DNA of 64,000 nt from Trametes villosa (Eukaryota; Basidiomycota; Agaricomycetes; Polyporales; Polyporaceae). A program made the translations under genes and the position numbers. This document shows positions 1 through 12,250 of the stretch, piece after piece. Location of the stretch: positions 6,534,001 to 6,598,000 of the forward strand of contig PUDQ02000001.1 of the NCBI GenBank assembly GCA_002964805.2, read 5' to 3'. Each line of letters begins with the position of its first letter. Positions within the stretch are counted from its first letter, which is position 1. A model generated the notes under the pieces. It was not told the DNA's origin, made no database searches, and saw only the letters and a list, made by a program, of their open reading frames with translations.

Positions 1-3000
1 CGTTGTACTGATTGCTCATGCAGCACGTCCGAGACCCTCAGGATCCACTGTCCTCGCCCTCGTGGACGACTGACTCCTGCATGCTTCGCGGCGTGATCTT
101 CTTCGCCATTCCTATCACTAACCCCCGATATCTTCCGGAACCCTCCTCCGTCTAGACGCCCTCGTGGGTGCACCACGGACATCCTGCGTCAACCTCAAGG
201 CTCAAGGGTCCCGTGTCTCGCTAACGATCTTTATCCGTCCCCCTCCCTCCTCCAAGTGGTCGCCTGCCACCCTCGGCCCACTCTCCCACCGGCGGCTTCG
301 ACCCCGCGGTGCACGCAGGGTTGGTGCACGCAGGGATGACGGCCGCATTGAGGGCATGGATGGGCGAGAAAGTCACCCAAGAGCCGGCGGAGGCGGAGAC
401 GCCGCACGCGAGGCGCGGTCTCCACGGGCGGAAGACACGTACGGGCTAGGCCCTCGCGCAGCTCCCCTCTACAACGGACGTCGCGATGTCGCAGATAGAC
501 AGCGGCTTCTTCTCTGAGGCACGGAACTCATGGCACTCGCAGTTGTTCTCGCCACGCCCGAGCAGCGTGCTCACCGGCGGTGGGGCAAGACCGCAGGCTC
601 TGTTCCGCGCGCCCAGTCGCAGGTGACGTTCTCAGACATGCAGAGCGTCGGCTTGGCGTTGTTGCTGCGGCACTCGCGCTCCTTTGGCTTCATCCAGCTG
701 CGCGCTCACGTCCGCGACGTCCTCAGAGAAGGCGCTCGACGTGTGGGACACAGTCGCCCCGGACGCGGCACAACCTCGAGCCCATGCTGCTCTACGCGGT
801 CACGCAAACAACATGCTCATCGAGGATCGAGGGTCAAGGAGCGGCGCGAGGCGCAGCGCATGGCGTCAACGTCGTTCGCGGAGCGGCTCACGCAGGGCCA
901 ACCGCCCTCCATCCCCTCAAGCGGCTCGTCGCTGCCCCCCCCTTTCATGGACTCTGGCGTCACCACGTTCTCCCACGTTCATTGTCGGTCTCCGTCGCCT
1001 CCAACAACTGGGACGAGGCCAAACTGGAGACTACAAAGAGCGGCAGCACACAGAGGAGCGCCGCTCTCAACGCGGGAAAAGCAAAGGAGAGCGGATAGGC
1101 GGATAGACGGTGCGGGAGAGCCGGTGCACGTTGGACTTACGCCGCCGCACGCGATCTTTCTCGAGACGCTGATACAGCGCAAGGCGTCGTTCCCGTCACC
1201 CGCGTCCATGGTCGAAGAGGCGACCGCGGACGGGCGTTCTGGAGCACCAGGACGCGAACACGAGTGGTACGCCCAATGTCTGAGTGTCTGAGCAGATGTT
1301 AGATGTTGTGACGCCCACGCCCGCAGCTTATCTGTGATGTGGGTGACGGCGATGGTAGGCTGTACGTTCCGTTCACGCTTGATTCTTGCTGACAGAGGTG
1401 TAGGTGCTCTGTCGGTCGTGGGCGCAGCTACGAACGACTTCAAGATGTCGCTCAACAACCATCTCAGTCTGAAGGCAACCCCTGCAAGCACAAGCAACAC
1501 TCCGCTCCGGCTGCCACCCTCCTAGAACACTCAGGAGAGCCCGCTCGAGTGTCGTGCAACCCACCGCTGATATCTCGCTCCGTGAACGATCTAGACTCGA
1601 GGCCGTTGATGCTGCCGGCCATAATTCCGCCCATCTCGCACCCGCGCTCTTCGGCCCATGCTTCCGTCGCGGAGGAAGACTCAGTGCTCAAGTCCGTGCT
1701 GGAGATGGCTGCTGACATCCTGCCTGCCCTCGGAGTCAGCCAGCAGCACGTCGACTCGTAGAGCGCCTCAGGCGTAGCTCCCGCGCCAGAATGTCTCCCA
1801 CGCTCCTAAGGACAACTTAGCTCCTCCTGCGCACCCAGACGACGCATTCATGTAAAAACTCTGACGAAATCGACCGACACCGTCCGCACAAGCACAGTAT
1901 ATGTCGAGGGTACCCGCGCAAGATGCTGCCGTTGCCTGCGCAAAGTTGCCGCTTACGCCGTTCAAACGGAATCTTGGCAGCACGGCCCACGGACCCCGCT
2001 CTACGCCCCTTAACTTCGCTCGGCCAACTCCCGATGGATGCGTGCGGGTTTGATATAAGCGCGTTATGGACCCTACAGGTGCATTTGCAGCTCTTCCGCT
2101 CTTCCGGATCTGAACACCACTCACCACCCTCGATTCAAGCAGCGCCTGCGACATCGCACATTCCCGCTCCCTGGCGCGGCGCCGTGGAGAATTGCGAGAT
2201 GGGCAGAGTGCAGAGTGAGGAGGTCACTCCTGCAGGTGCGTGCCCCACCAGTCCTCTCCCTGCCCTCGCATCTAATCGCCCTCCCTCAGTGTACTTTACA
2301 GACGTCCTTTGAGCTTTGAAGAAGCCATCGACACCCCTGCAAGCGCACGGACTGCGCGTCCTGCACCGGGGACGTCGCCTGCTTTGTTGCCATCCCGGAT
2401 GGTCCCCTGCTGCTCAGAGGGCACTCTCCATGCCCACAGGTGCGTCAGCAGCTCCTTACCGCGCCGCGCGGCGTGAGCCTGTTAACAACGTCATCGGTAG
2501 CGCGCAGCCGCCGTCCGGCGTCGACGTCCCATGACGGGGAGGAGAAGATCGTCCTCTCGCCGCCACCCCCGACGACCCGTCCCGCCCTTCTCCTGCCCTG
2601 TGCACCCGATGCTCGCCTTTTCGCTATACAGGTTGGCGTACGTTCTTTCATATAGTAAGTTCTCGTGCAGTTCACTTTCGAATCACGCGCTGACGATGGC
2701 GCATTTTCAGCCACACATTCCCAAAAAAACACGGTACACAGCGCAAATACACGCGCCCTCACCCCATTTTGGTATTAGCCTGTCCGTCCTCCCTGAAGCC
2801 GTGCGCCGCCCGGGTTTGCTGGCCGCCACACCCGCCGTACACCTCCATGCCCGGCCGGCCGGCCAACGCGTTTCCGGGACGCATGGGTCATTCTGCGAGC
2901 TCTGCAACTTGTAGCGCGATCCGGGTCGAAAAATCCGTGGGCAGCCTCAAGCCGGGTAAGGTGTTTACATTTCGCGCTTTTCACGAGGGGAGGACGCCGG

Positions 3001-4057
3001 CGAACACGTCCCCGGCGCCGTCCCGCGCCCGTACAGGTACAGCCGGGACCTCCCTCGAGGGCGCCCGGCGCTCGCCTCGTTTCGACGCCCGCCCGCTTGG
3101 GGCCCCACAAGATCGCACTCTACGCCGCCCCGCTCAACACCACTGTGGAGACGAGCGAACTGGACTGCATTTAAACTGTCAGTTTCGCTGCTCGGAGCTC
3201 GGAGCTCGGAGCACGCGGGCATACTCGAGCGACATACTGTAGCAGCAAAACGCGGTGTGTACGCGCCGTGTACACTTACCTTCGCCGTGCAGGCTGATTG
3301 CGTCCCTGACGGACCGACGTTCGCGACTTGCGGTACACGATGGTGAGTCCCGTTCCTCGCGTGCGGACGAGCGGACGGGCCACTGACCGCGAGCACAGGT
3401 CACAGGTGCAGCAACCACGGACGACGGCCCGGCGGTGCAGAAGGACGGCCCTGCCCCGAAGGTGCCGGGCGGTGTAGGATTGCGGGTGCGAGCCCCGAGT
3501 ATGAGCTAGCCGGCAGGTGTCAGACTCCGGGGAGTGTCGTCGAAAGAGCGGGTCCGCCGATCCGGCAGTGCGACTGCCATGGCGCGAAGATCGCGCACAC
3601 GAGCTTGGTGGAGGCCCCTCCTGGGACAGGCCTTGTGCCAGGACGCGACCCGGGTCGACCTCGTCGATAGATGCCATCTCGTATCCGCCGGATGGGGTAT
3701 GGCAGAAGTGCGGGTCGCCTGCGGGCATAGGGCGTGGTCAGGGAGAGAGGGGGAGCCGTGTGGGGTGCTTGGTGGCGTACTGACCGTTTGCGAGGGAAGC
3801 CATGTTTGGCTTTCGTCTTGTGAGCTTCCAGATGGCCTTCATAGGGTTGGGTTTCGGCATCCCATGTATTGAACGATGTGCATGATATAATTATCAAAGC
3901 CGATGGGACTGTATTCTCGACGTATGTAAAAGCAAATAAGCGTGCTCACGTGAGCGCGTACAGGACGGGGAGCAAGCGACGCGCGCTGTGCTGTTGAACT
4001 CGCTGCTCTCCCTACACTGTTCATCCCTGCTCATAACACTGTTAACTCTGGGATAGT
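1..4057. other. No assignable gene
   Basis: The first 4 kb is GC-rich with several overlapping open frames on both strands. None shows a domain, a consistent exon chain or a conserved motif that I recognise. The stretch 530-1291 (plus) and the serine/proline-rich tail 1549-1761 (plus) could be fragments of a gene, but low-complexity arginine/serine content is also what GC-rich non-coding DNA yields in any frame. Confidence 0.4.
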
Positions 4058-6756
4058 ATGCCGGAATACCTCGAAGTGCTCGCTACTGCCTATACTATTC
4101 AGCGCTGGTGGAAAGACTACGGGCTGTCTCGTCAAGACCCGGTGTACCTCCAGGCCCTATGGGCAGACCCGACCAAAGCAGAGCAGGTCGCCGCTCAGAA
4201 GGCTGCCGCCAAGGCCCAGACGACCCCGAAAGCAACCAACGAACATCCCTCGGACTCACTGTTGCGCATATCTGAGGAGCTTGTGTACCAACTGGGCCCG
4301 GAGTCTGAGATCTGCCGGGGGTCCAGTGGTGCACAAGAGTATGTCTATCCTCGTGGAGCGAAGGGAATGCCGCTGCCCCTAGCACACCTGAGAAAGTTAT
4401 ACTTCAAGTCCGTGCGAGCGACACCACGTGCAGTCGTTTTGGACCTTGGACCAATGACACTTCAGGTGAGTCTCCTACTATCCTAGATTGTGGGTGTCCG
4501 ACGAACAGTACTGTATGTACTGTATTGACAGGTTCATTTACACAACCATACGGTTTCCCAAATCGTGACGCGGGAGCAGTGGGACCACCATGTATGCCAG
4601 GCCACCGCCACGGTGCGTGACATGTCCCCTACAATTAATCTGGTTTAATGTGCGTTCAGGCGCGCAATTTCCGAGTCGGGCTCGCTCTTGACTTTGGTGA
4701 ATACATTATCGCCTTTCTCAGTCGTGACAATATCTATACGGTGAGTCGCATGCTCCGGTACGTAGGACAGAAACCATATCAATATTTTCCACAGCCGTTT
4801 TGGACTCGGCGCGGCGAGCGTCTGCATCTTGAACATCCTGATGTATATCTCGAATGGGAGCGCTTTCTGGCGAGCATAGCCAATGCTGTTGTCAAGGCAG
4901 GCAAAAAGGGATTCAAAAGCAGGAAGCTCGCAATCACCTGGGTCCGCAAACATATCGGTGGTGTCGGCATCTACATGAGCGAGGAGGTATTTCATCGGAT
5001 CGGTACGGTTGCGTATCTTACTTGAATAATCCAGCTACTGACCTACACACTTCAGGGATGTCGCCGTTCTGTACTAAAGGTGAATTCCTGGGGTGCCCAT
5101 CGCGCGTAGGCCGTTTCGCCGAGGTATTCTGGGTTCTGGCCTTCCGCGCTCATCAGGATCTGTTGTATGTCATGTCCGAGTCTGTCACTATTGAGAGGCT
5201 AATCGCGCTCTGACAGCTCCCTCATGGAACCGTCCTACGTAGGCTACCATTTGGCCCCCAGTGAAGAGCAGCGCCGCGACTTTGCGCGCAGAGTCTCGAC
5301 GCACGGCAAGATGCGTGTCATGGTGTCCGCGCGGATGCATCAGCTCTGGACAAACTTTATGGTGCGCTCTTCGTTTGATGTCCTAGCTCTCCTCGCTCAC
5401 TGGTCTGGGCGTACTAGGCTGCGTGCGCGAGGGCGCCGACTGTAGCAAGCAACATAGTCTTTTTCCGTGACAGCTCGTGGGGTATCGACGTCTTCGAGCC
5501 ATCCTACATTGAGGACGCCTTCCGGTGTAAACCTGTCAACCTCGGTCACCTGATATTCGGATATTCGGAGTGGATGGAGCTGAGCGAATCCATGGGCTTG
5601 TCGTTCTGCGGGCCAGGCCTTGTGGTTACCAAAAGTCTTGAACGCGCACATCAAGGTAAGTTATATCCCTGCTTCGGACTGGCAAAGCGCAGGCCTAAGC
5701 ATATCATCAGAGACATTGGTCCTGGAAGCCAAACAGCGGAAAGACGAGAAGAACAAGAAGCACGTGGAGAAACTGAAGATAGGGCCGCTCACGGCGTTTG
5801 AAGGCTTCACCTTCTCGCGTCAGAAACACCCTGGACGTGCACGCTATGAGCGCACCGTGTTTCCGGAGATTTTGAACGACCTCACCAGGCCGATACGATG
5901 TGATCCGTTGACGCAAGCCTACGCTCAGTTTGGTATGTTATGCCAATGTTTCGTCACGTTCAACACTCATGCAATGCAGGCCTGCTCATTCGTGCCCCAA
6001 CTCACCTCAAGCCTCTGTCCTTCTACGTTGACAATGGTCAGCAGCTATTTCTGCCCGATACCCTGCTCAAGAAGAAGCGGCTAGACGTCAGATTATACGA
6101 CAGTCGTGACACGTCCGAAGACCGTCCAATCTGGACGCCATTCAGGCCGTTCCCCTCCACCATAGTCCCCGATGGCGCATACGAGTTTGTGTACACACCT
6201 AAGAATTTGTGCATCACATACTTATCCGCCTGTCTCTAGCAACGGAAAGACCATCTGGACCTGGAAGGCTCAGACTCAGAAGAAATTGACGTTCACGCAC
6301 ATCATCAAGAGTACAAACAAGGTTGCGATCGGCCCTCTAGAATATTGTGGCACCGCGTATCGAGTCTATCGCGGGCGTTCCGGGAAGAAAGCTCCAACGT
6401 TTGTTTTCCCTTGCTCATGTTGTCGTTCTGGCTCCTCATCTTCGGGTATTAGAATCGTGATTTGCAAGAACTTGGATGGGGCAGCAGCCTCCGGGCCTGC
6501 GGTCAACCGAGTTAATGCTCGTTACAAGCGCATCAAGGAGGGCCGCCACAAGGCAGGTAAAGCGAAGAAGGCGCAAACTGCTGGTATCAACCTTGGTCGG
6601 GGTGGCTGGGGCGGCGGAAGTTTGACACAGGACCCGGCAGTCCCTGAGAATGCACTTCGCAACACGGCCAATGTCGCCGTCTGCGACAGTGCTGAACGCC
6701 CGGTCAAGCGCAGGAGGTTGCATGCAGACGCACGGCTTATTCAGGGTCTCTCGTAG
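4058..6756 (+). CDS. Uncharacterised multi-exon protein
   Basis: I do not recognise this family. A chain of coding exons can be followed: 4058-4465, 4532-4612, 4660-4986, 5035-5105, from 5217, about 5473-5656, about 5712-5935, then from about 5981 to the stop at 6754-6756. The first exons read as an ordinary globular protein, with blocks such as LDLGPMTLQVHLHNHTVSQI and NFRVGLALDFGEYI. The later part has a lysine/glutamate-rich coiled segment (KQRKDEKNKKHVEKLK). The C-terminus is basic, Gly/Arg-rich and carries a KRRR motif that could be a nuclear localisation signal. Junctions around 5370-5473 and 6180-6240 are not resolved; a GTTTGT donor near 6183 joined to the AG before 6240 keeps frame. 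Possible products are a lineage-specific nuclear protein or a decayed gene. Several introns have canonical sites, which favours a real gene. Confidence 0.55.
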
Positions 6757-7312
6757 CTTTTACCGGGATTTATGGGCTCATGTGCTACACACAGCCTGCG
6801 GGCAAGAGGGGACTCAGGAGGAGGACAGGACATCGGCACTCGTCTTGTATGGCTGGAAATTTCTCGTATTTGGGCTTACTGTGCAGGATACTACTAGGGC
6901 ATGCGCGGGGAATCTACTGCGAGCACTCGAGCAAACAGGGAGCCCTAGACCCAGGTTCGCGCGCACTGCTCCGCGCACGCGCACATGCGCGCTCAGTATA
7001 ACGATGTGCGGTGTGCAGACTTGCGCGTTTCCTGGGCGGGGGCGGACGTGCCCATTTGTGACATACGTAGGCGCAGCGGCCTTGAGCATCGTTCGCGGAG
7101 TGCGGGGTAATCGACACGGCGGCGTACTGCGTGTTTCGCAGGCGGGCGGACGTGCGGACGTGCGAAGTAGCAGGCCTCTCTCCGCTCACGCAGCTGAGCA
7201 TCTCAGACGTAGGCTGCGACGCGACACGGGAAGCTCACACATCGCTGTGTAGGGCTCGATCGTGTGAGGCGCGCTCGCCGCCCTCGATCGTGAGGGTATG
7301 TTGCGCGCGGGT

Positions 7313-7420
7313 CATAGCAGAGCGCGTCGGAGCGGCGTATACAGCATATGCAGAATAGCAGCGTATCGTAGCAGAGCGGGGTGTAGCAGAGCAGGCATAG
7401 CAGAGCGGGACGTAGCAGAT
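7313..7420. repeat. Degenerate TAGCAGAGC repeat
   Basis: The motif TAGCAGAGC, often followed by GGG, recurs about six times in roughly 110 bases with irregular spacing. It looks like a decayed short tandem array. Confidence 0.6.
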
Positions 7421-8016
7421 GAGTCTGGGACCCATTATTATAGCAGTGAGGAGAGTATCGCGGGCGCCTGTGTTAGAAAACGGGGGCATCACTTTTTACT
7501 CAACTGCATACAGCTATGTTGCTCTGCAATACAATTCTACACCGGAATATAATACTATAGCATGCTTGAAATGTGCCTGTGCCATTGCTTTTCCTTGCTA
7601 ATTTATGCCTCGCACTGCATGGTGAAGGTTGTGTACCAATGTTACATAGTAGCGCTCAGGACTTGACATGTGCTTCACCCGCCTGCCTCTCGCTGTGGGC
7701 TCGATCTCTGAACGCATCGGCCTCCATGCATCTAGCCACAGGGGCGTGCGGGAGGTTCATCTCCTCGAAGTGGGAGGCCGGCGAACATGCCCGACGGGCA
7801 GCGCGACACTACTCGCGCACTCGCGCGGCTCCGACGCAGCTCGGGGGGTAACACACTGTATTGGATGTGTGTATCTAGTACAAATGGGGCGGGCTAGGGG
7901 GTAAGGGTGGCGGCCTGCTCCTGCTAACGACGGGGGCGCGTGCGCGTGTGCGCGGCGCCAGCGTCTGTGCGTCGGGGGTCGGGTCGGGGCGGGGCAGGCA
8001 GCTATGCGACGATGGG

Positions 8017-8030
8017 GTCCCTATAGGGAC
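8017..8030. repeat. 14-bp perfect palindrome
   Basis: GTCCCTATAGGGAC is its own reverse complement. Flanking bases (8008-8040) extend it as an imperfect inverted repeat, GATGGG on the left facing CCGTCATC on the right, so both strands read nearly the same. It may be a remnant of a transposon end or a binding site; nothing nearby decides this. Confidence 0.6.
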
Positions 8031-8518
8031 ACCGTCATCGATGTTTGCGTCCGGCGTCAAGAGCGGGCCCACGTGCGTCGTCAAAACGCGTACTCGACGC
8101 AGGGCTTCGCGAACGCGGGCGGAAGGACAGCGGGAGGGCAGTCGGGAGGTGGAGTCGGCGCGATTGCCGGCGCGGGACGTCGACAGCAGACACGCAGGCG
8201 CTGACGGCGTCACTCGAGGGCCGGGCATCGTCTGCGAAGCCCGTACGGCGGCGCGTGAGGGCAAGTACGGGGAGAGTGAGGGCAGCCAGGGCGATACGGC
8301 CGTCGTGCGAGGGCGTTTCCGGCAGAGCGGCGGGCGCAGCCGTGCTCATCGGAGCGGCTAGCGTGCGAGGAGTGAGGAGTGTCTGTTTGTCGTTCGCGCG
8401 CCTTTGTGAGGACCACAGAGCGGTTGGTAGGGGCCATCCGAGATTTGGGTGGGGGAGGGAGAACGGGCGCAGTTCCCGTCGGAAAGGGCTCAAAACTCAA
8501 AACTCACCTGAAGGTCCG

Positions 8519-8770
8519 CGATTGCCTTAGGGAGCCGCATACTCGGCATGCGGGGCAACGCGGGAGGTGGTGGAGAGTCGGGTCGGGTGTCCACCATCTC
8601 CACGAACGACGACAGCAGTGGTGAGTTGTGCTCGTAGGGGCCCGCGCCCTTCTTCGGTTTCGGGCGCGTGCGAGCACGGCGATAAGGGTAGCTGCTCACA
8701 CAGTGTCGGGCGCTGAACCGATGGTGGCGGGGACTTCGGACGCAGGGGCCAGGCCTTTTGAACGTGAACA
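8519..8770 (-). CDS. Possible isolated exon, unknown protein
   Basis: On the minus strand an open frame reads as plausible protein, with stretches such as NSPLLSSFVEMVDTRPD and LPKAIADLQ. It ends at a canonical donor (CAG then GTGAGT) near 8514-8519. I cannot find a convincing partner exon in either direction. It may be a fragment or chance. Confidence 0.25.
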
Positions 8771-10059
8771 TGCCTTGTGGGGGACGAACTTGGCGGCGGC
8801 GCCCCGGCTCTTCCGGTCGAGGCTTGTGTTGCGTATTTGTGTCGAGCGTAGCGACGCGTATTGCGCCGTACGCGCGTTGAACCAGAGCATGAGCCGTGCA
8901 CACGATGCGAGACCAACGAACATGAATACTCACAGAATACAGCAATAACACCCGTCCAGCCCATCTGAGCCTCTTGAGCCTTTCTTTAGCCGCTTCCCTA
9001 CCGAGCTACAGCGCGTCAGGGTGTATAGCGGCGCTTGAACACATTGGGGTGAGCGTTCTCGAGCGTTGTCCTCTTGACACTGCAAGACTAGTACTCATTA
9101 ATCCCAGTTCGAGCGTAGATGCAGACAACATACAGAGGAGGATAGTTGGACAGGGGAGGGCAGGAGACAGAGGGACAGAGTGAGAAGTGAACAAGGAAGA
9201 AGAGTAGGGAGGAGACGTGCACAGGGAGGCAGGGAGGAGACAGGCGCAGTCACGGCGTGAGCACCAACGTCACACACCAATCACACACCAGGTCAGGGAT
9301 ACTGGGCTGTAAAGCGAGGCATAAATTAGCAAGGAAAATGAGGGGCAGACTCATGCACTGTGAGCATGTAGCGACTCATTCGCACAAATATATTGTATTG
9401 CAGACCACTATAGGTAGATATATTTGAGTAACATGATGCTGCATGTTCGAGGGGTGCGGGCGCCTGTTGTACCTGCCATCCACGCTTCGCTTCGCGCTCA
9501 GGCGCTCTGCTCCTGTGTCTTTCCCCCATCATACGCGCTCCTGTCCACTAGTTCTACACTTGGTCAGCCTGTCTCTGTGCAGGCTTTTGACATTCCGGCG
9601 CCGCCACTGCCTGTCTAAGGCGCCGTTCACGCTTTGCTACGAAATGAATGCTCAGATGTGTCCCACTCTTGGCTGTACCAACACGCTCAGCTGCACTGCA
9701 CGGCCTGCACGCCATGTTCATGAGCATGTTCGCCTAACTGGGGCTCGTGGCTCGTGCACGCCGCGCGGCCGCACCGAGTCGGACGGTCATGCATGCCAGC
9801 CGGGTGACATGTTCAATGAGAGGGCGCGCAGTGCACCATCCCGTGAATCCCGGCCGGGCATGTAGACGGAAGTTGAGCTCATGACGGGCGAGAACTTCAA
9901 TATGGTACACTTCACGAATGCATCTGCAGTGTTTAGACGCGATTAACGATGGTGCGGTGTGGTGATTTGCAGCGGTCGCGCTATTTGACGGAACGGACGG
10001 ACGACGGACGCGTCCAAGACGTCCTTCAACGACCCCTCCCCCGAGGCAAGCGCCCCTCC

Positions 10060-10370
10060 CCTCCGCACACTCCGCGTCAACCAGTACCTCGTGCTTCTTC
10101 CCGTGCACATCTCCAGGAGCGAGGCCTCGCGCTATGTGCGACCTCCGGCGTTCCCCATGACGGCCGAATTCAACGCGCTCGTCAGCCTCTCAACTCTGGA
10201 AGAATGTCGGCCTGTCTCGCCGAGGCTATGGACAGGGGCAACGTTCAAAACGGCGCTCCTGAACGCGATCCAGCGGTTTCGGCTGGCCGCGGACGGGGAC
10301 TACTGCCTGACAATCAAGCTGAGCGAGGGTTCGTCGACGGTGCCGCGCGGACGTGCAACCGCTGAGCTTG
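10060..10370 (+). CDS. Possible degenerate coding fragment
   Basis: One plus-strand frame (10091 onward) gives a protein-like stretch including NQYLVLLPVHISRSEASRY and GDYCLTIKLSEGS, then loses frame near 10370. A neighbouring frame continues with KTTFEAALELLKVKRQRQKT, suggesting either an intron or a frameshift. No family is recognised, and I treat it as a weak candidate for a decayed gene. Confidence 0.25.
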
Positions 10371-11710
10371 TTCAAGACAACCTTCGAGGCCGCGCTGGAG
10401 CTCCTGAAGGTGAAGCGGCAACGGCAAAAAACACATGTTCGCGCGCCGGCAATACCTCTCGGCGGGAACGATATGCGCCAGCGTATTTCGGTTCACCGTC
10501 GTTCCGGGATGCAGCCGCTGATCTACTCAGACAACCTCTCGGACGACCGCGTCACTACGGCGGGCCCCACGTCGCATGGCGTCCACGACATTCTGCCTCG
10601 CGATACATCTCACCATCAATGCTCCGATCCTCCCCCACAATCGGTGTCGCTCGCTCTCCCATGTGCGGACATTGTAGCAGAGTGGAGTCGGAGCGCAGCC
10701 TCGGGTGAGTTCTTGTTCTTCTCTCGCCACTCGCCCGCACGATACGGTTGCGGGCATCTGCCTGCTCCCCTTCCTTCCTTTCTTTCCTGAAATGTGCGAC
10801 ACGTACTATAAGCTGTGCGCTCATTGCACGCGTTGCGCTGGGTCTGGGCCCCTGGGAGGACCGGTCCTAGCGTGGTGCGTTCGGACGAATCTAAGCTCCT
10901 GCCTCGGCGGCTGTCTGGGCTGAATGCCGCCATTGCTGGTTGGCGCATTTCGTTTCGAAGTATCCTAGCATGCCTCTAACAAGACTACCTAGGGTTGCTC
11001 ACAGGGAACGCGGTCTCGCGGAACACCGCTGTCTCGCACCTGCGAACGTGCACTCTGAAAGGCCGAGCTGGACTTTTCGGGCCCTAAGAGACTGGGAAGA
11101 GATGCAATGCGTGCTCGAAAATCCGACTTCTCCAGACTTCCCCTCAAAGCTGGGAGGGCTTTTCGGTCCTCCACAACGCGGCGTATCTGGTCATGTGCGC
11201 TCACTTGACGGTATCGTTCCCGGTGGTATTGTAACCTCTAGCTAGGGGTGACTTGTTCTCGTGTCTCATGCTGTTACCCCATCCCCCTCTCTCATCAAAT
11301 AAGCATACATTCTTAGCTTGCTAGAATGCTCGTCTTCATATAGCCTGCCTGCTGTTACATGTTACCCCCATAGTAACCGAACCGAACTACACCTGCGCTC
11401 CTCCCGGTTGGCATCCTCCCCTTGATGCCAGTCCTGCCCCTGATTTCAATCGCGCGCACTAGTCCGCACTAGTTCCGCCGTCAGCATGAGCTGCATAACT
11501 TGAATCTGCGTCCGATATCGACCTTGCACGTCGGTGTGAGAGGTGCGACTCCTCGGAGGGGAGAGAAGGCTGACTCTCCTCGCGCGCTCTCTTAGGGAGA
11601 TTCTGTGTAGTATGTGGGTCAACCTCCGTAATCATGAGATTGCTGACAACTCCGTCTCGCAGAACAAGCACACAGGACACATCCGCAACAGGACTCCAGC
11701 CGTCGTGCAG

Positions 11711-11751
11711 GTCGGCGGTCGGCGGTCGGCGGTCGGCGGTCGGCGGTCGGG
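11711..11751. repeat. 7-bp minisatellite (GTCGGCG)
   Basis: About 5.9 head-to-tail copies of the heptamer GTCGGCG, with no mismatch until the last partial unit. Confidence 0.9.
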
Positions 11752-12250
11752 TGGATGTGGCAGAGTGTCCTCATTGCAAATGCCAGGTCATTGAACCAAA
11801 AACCCAAGTCCGCAGGCGCCCCTCATAGCTGAGCACGATCGCGGAATACGAAGGTTGAATACAAAATGGAAGGCTGAACGCGAAATGGAAGACTGAACAC
11901 CAAATTACTCCCCATTTAGGCGCTTAGCAGAGCGTCATGCTAGGCCCGGCCTTCCGCTCCTCTCATCCTCCTCATCCTATGCACCCTCGGCCTCCGCTGT
12001 CACTATCTAAACTCCGCAACGCCAAGGAGATTGATAAGGCGGGCAGCGTTTGCTCAAAGCTGAGAATGGCAAGAGGAAGGCGGCCGTGAAGCAGATGACT
12101 GCGAGAGCTCCGAGTCCTTGTACATGCGAGAGAGCATAGCAGCTCCCCGGCTCCAGGCTCCATTCCTCATGTAGCTGTACGTAACTATCTACTGATCAGT
12201 ACTGTAAAGCTAAGGAGCTCTGTACAACACCACACCAGGCTAATGTATGG

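Larger units (their letters stand above)
6757..12250. other. Long stretch without a clear gene
   Basis: About 5.5 kb between the unknown gene and the integrase gene. It holds short tandem repeats (7313-7420, 11711-11751), a palindrome (8017-8030), a purine-rich run near 9125-9245 and two weak coding hints listed separately. No family is recognisable. Confidence 0.5.

Noticed and set aside
530..1291. 253-codon open frame
   Set aside because: Composition is Arg/Ser/Pro-rich, the other frames are also open, and no motif or intron pattern supports it.
4741..4765. GTGAGT...GTAG as a 25-base intron in the unknown gene
   Set aside because: Removing it breaks the frame; reading through keeps a continuous protein (IYTVSRMLRYVGQKPYQY).
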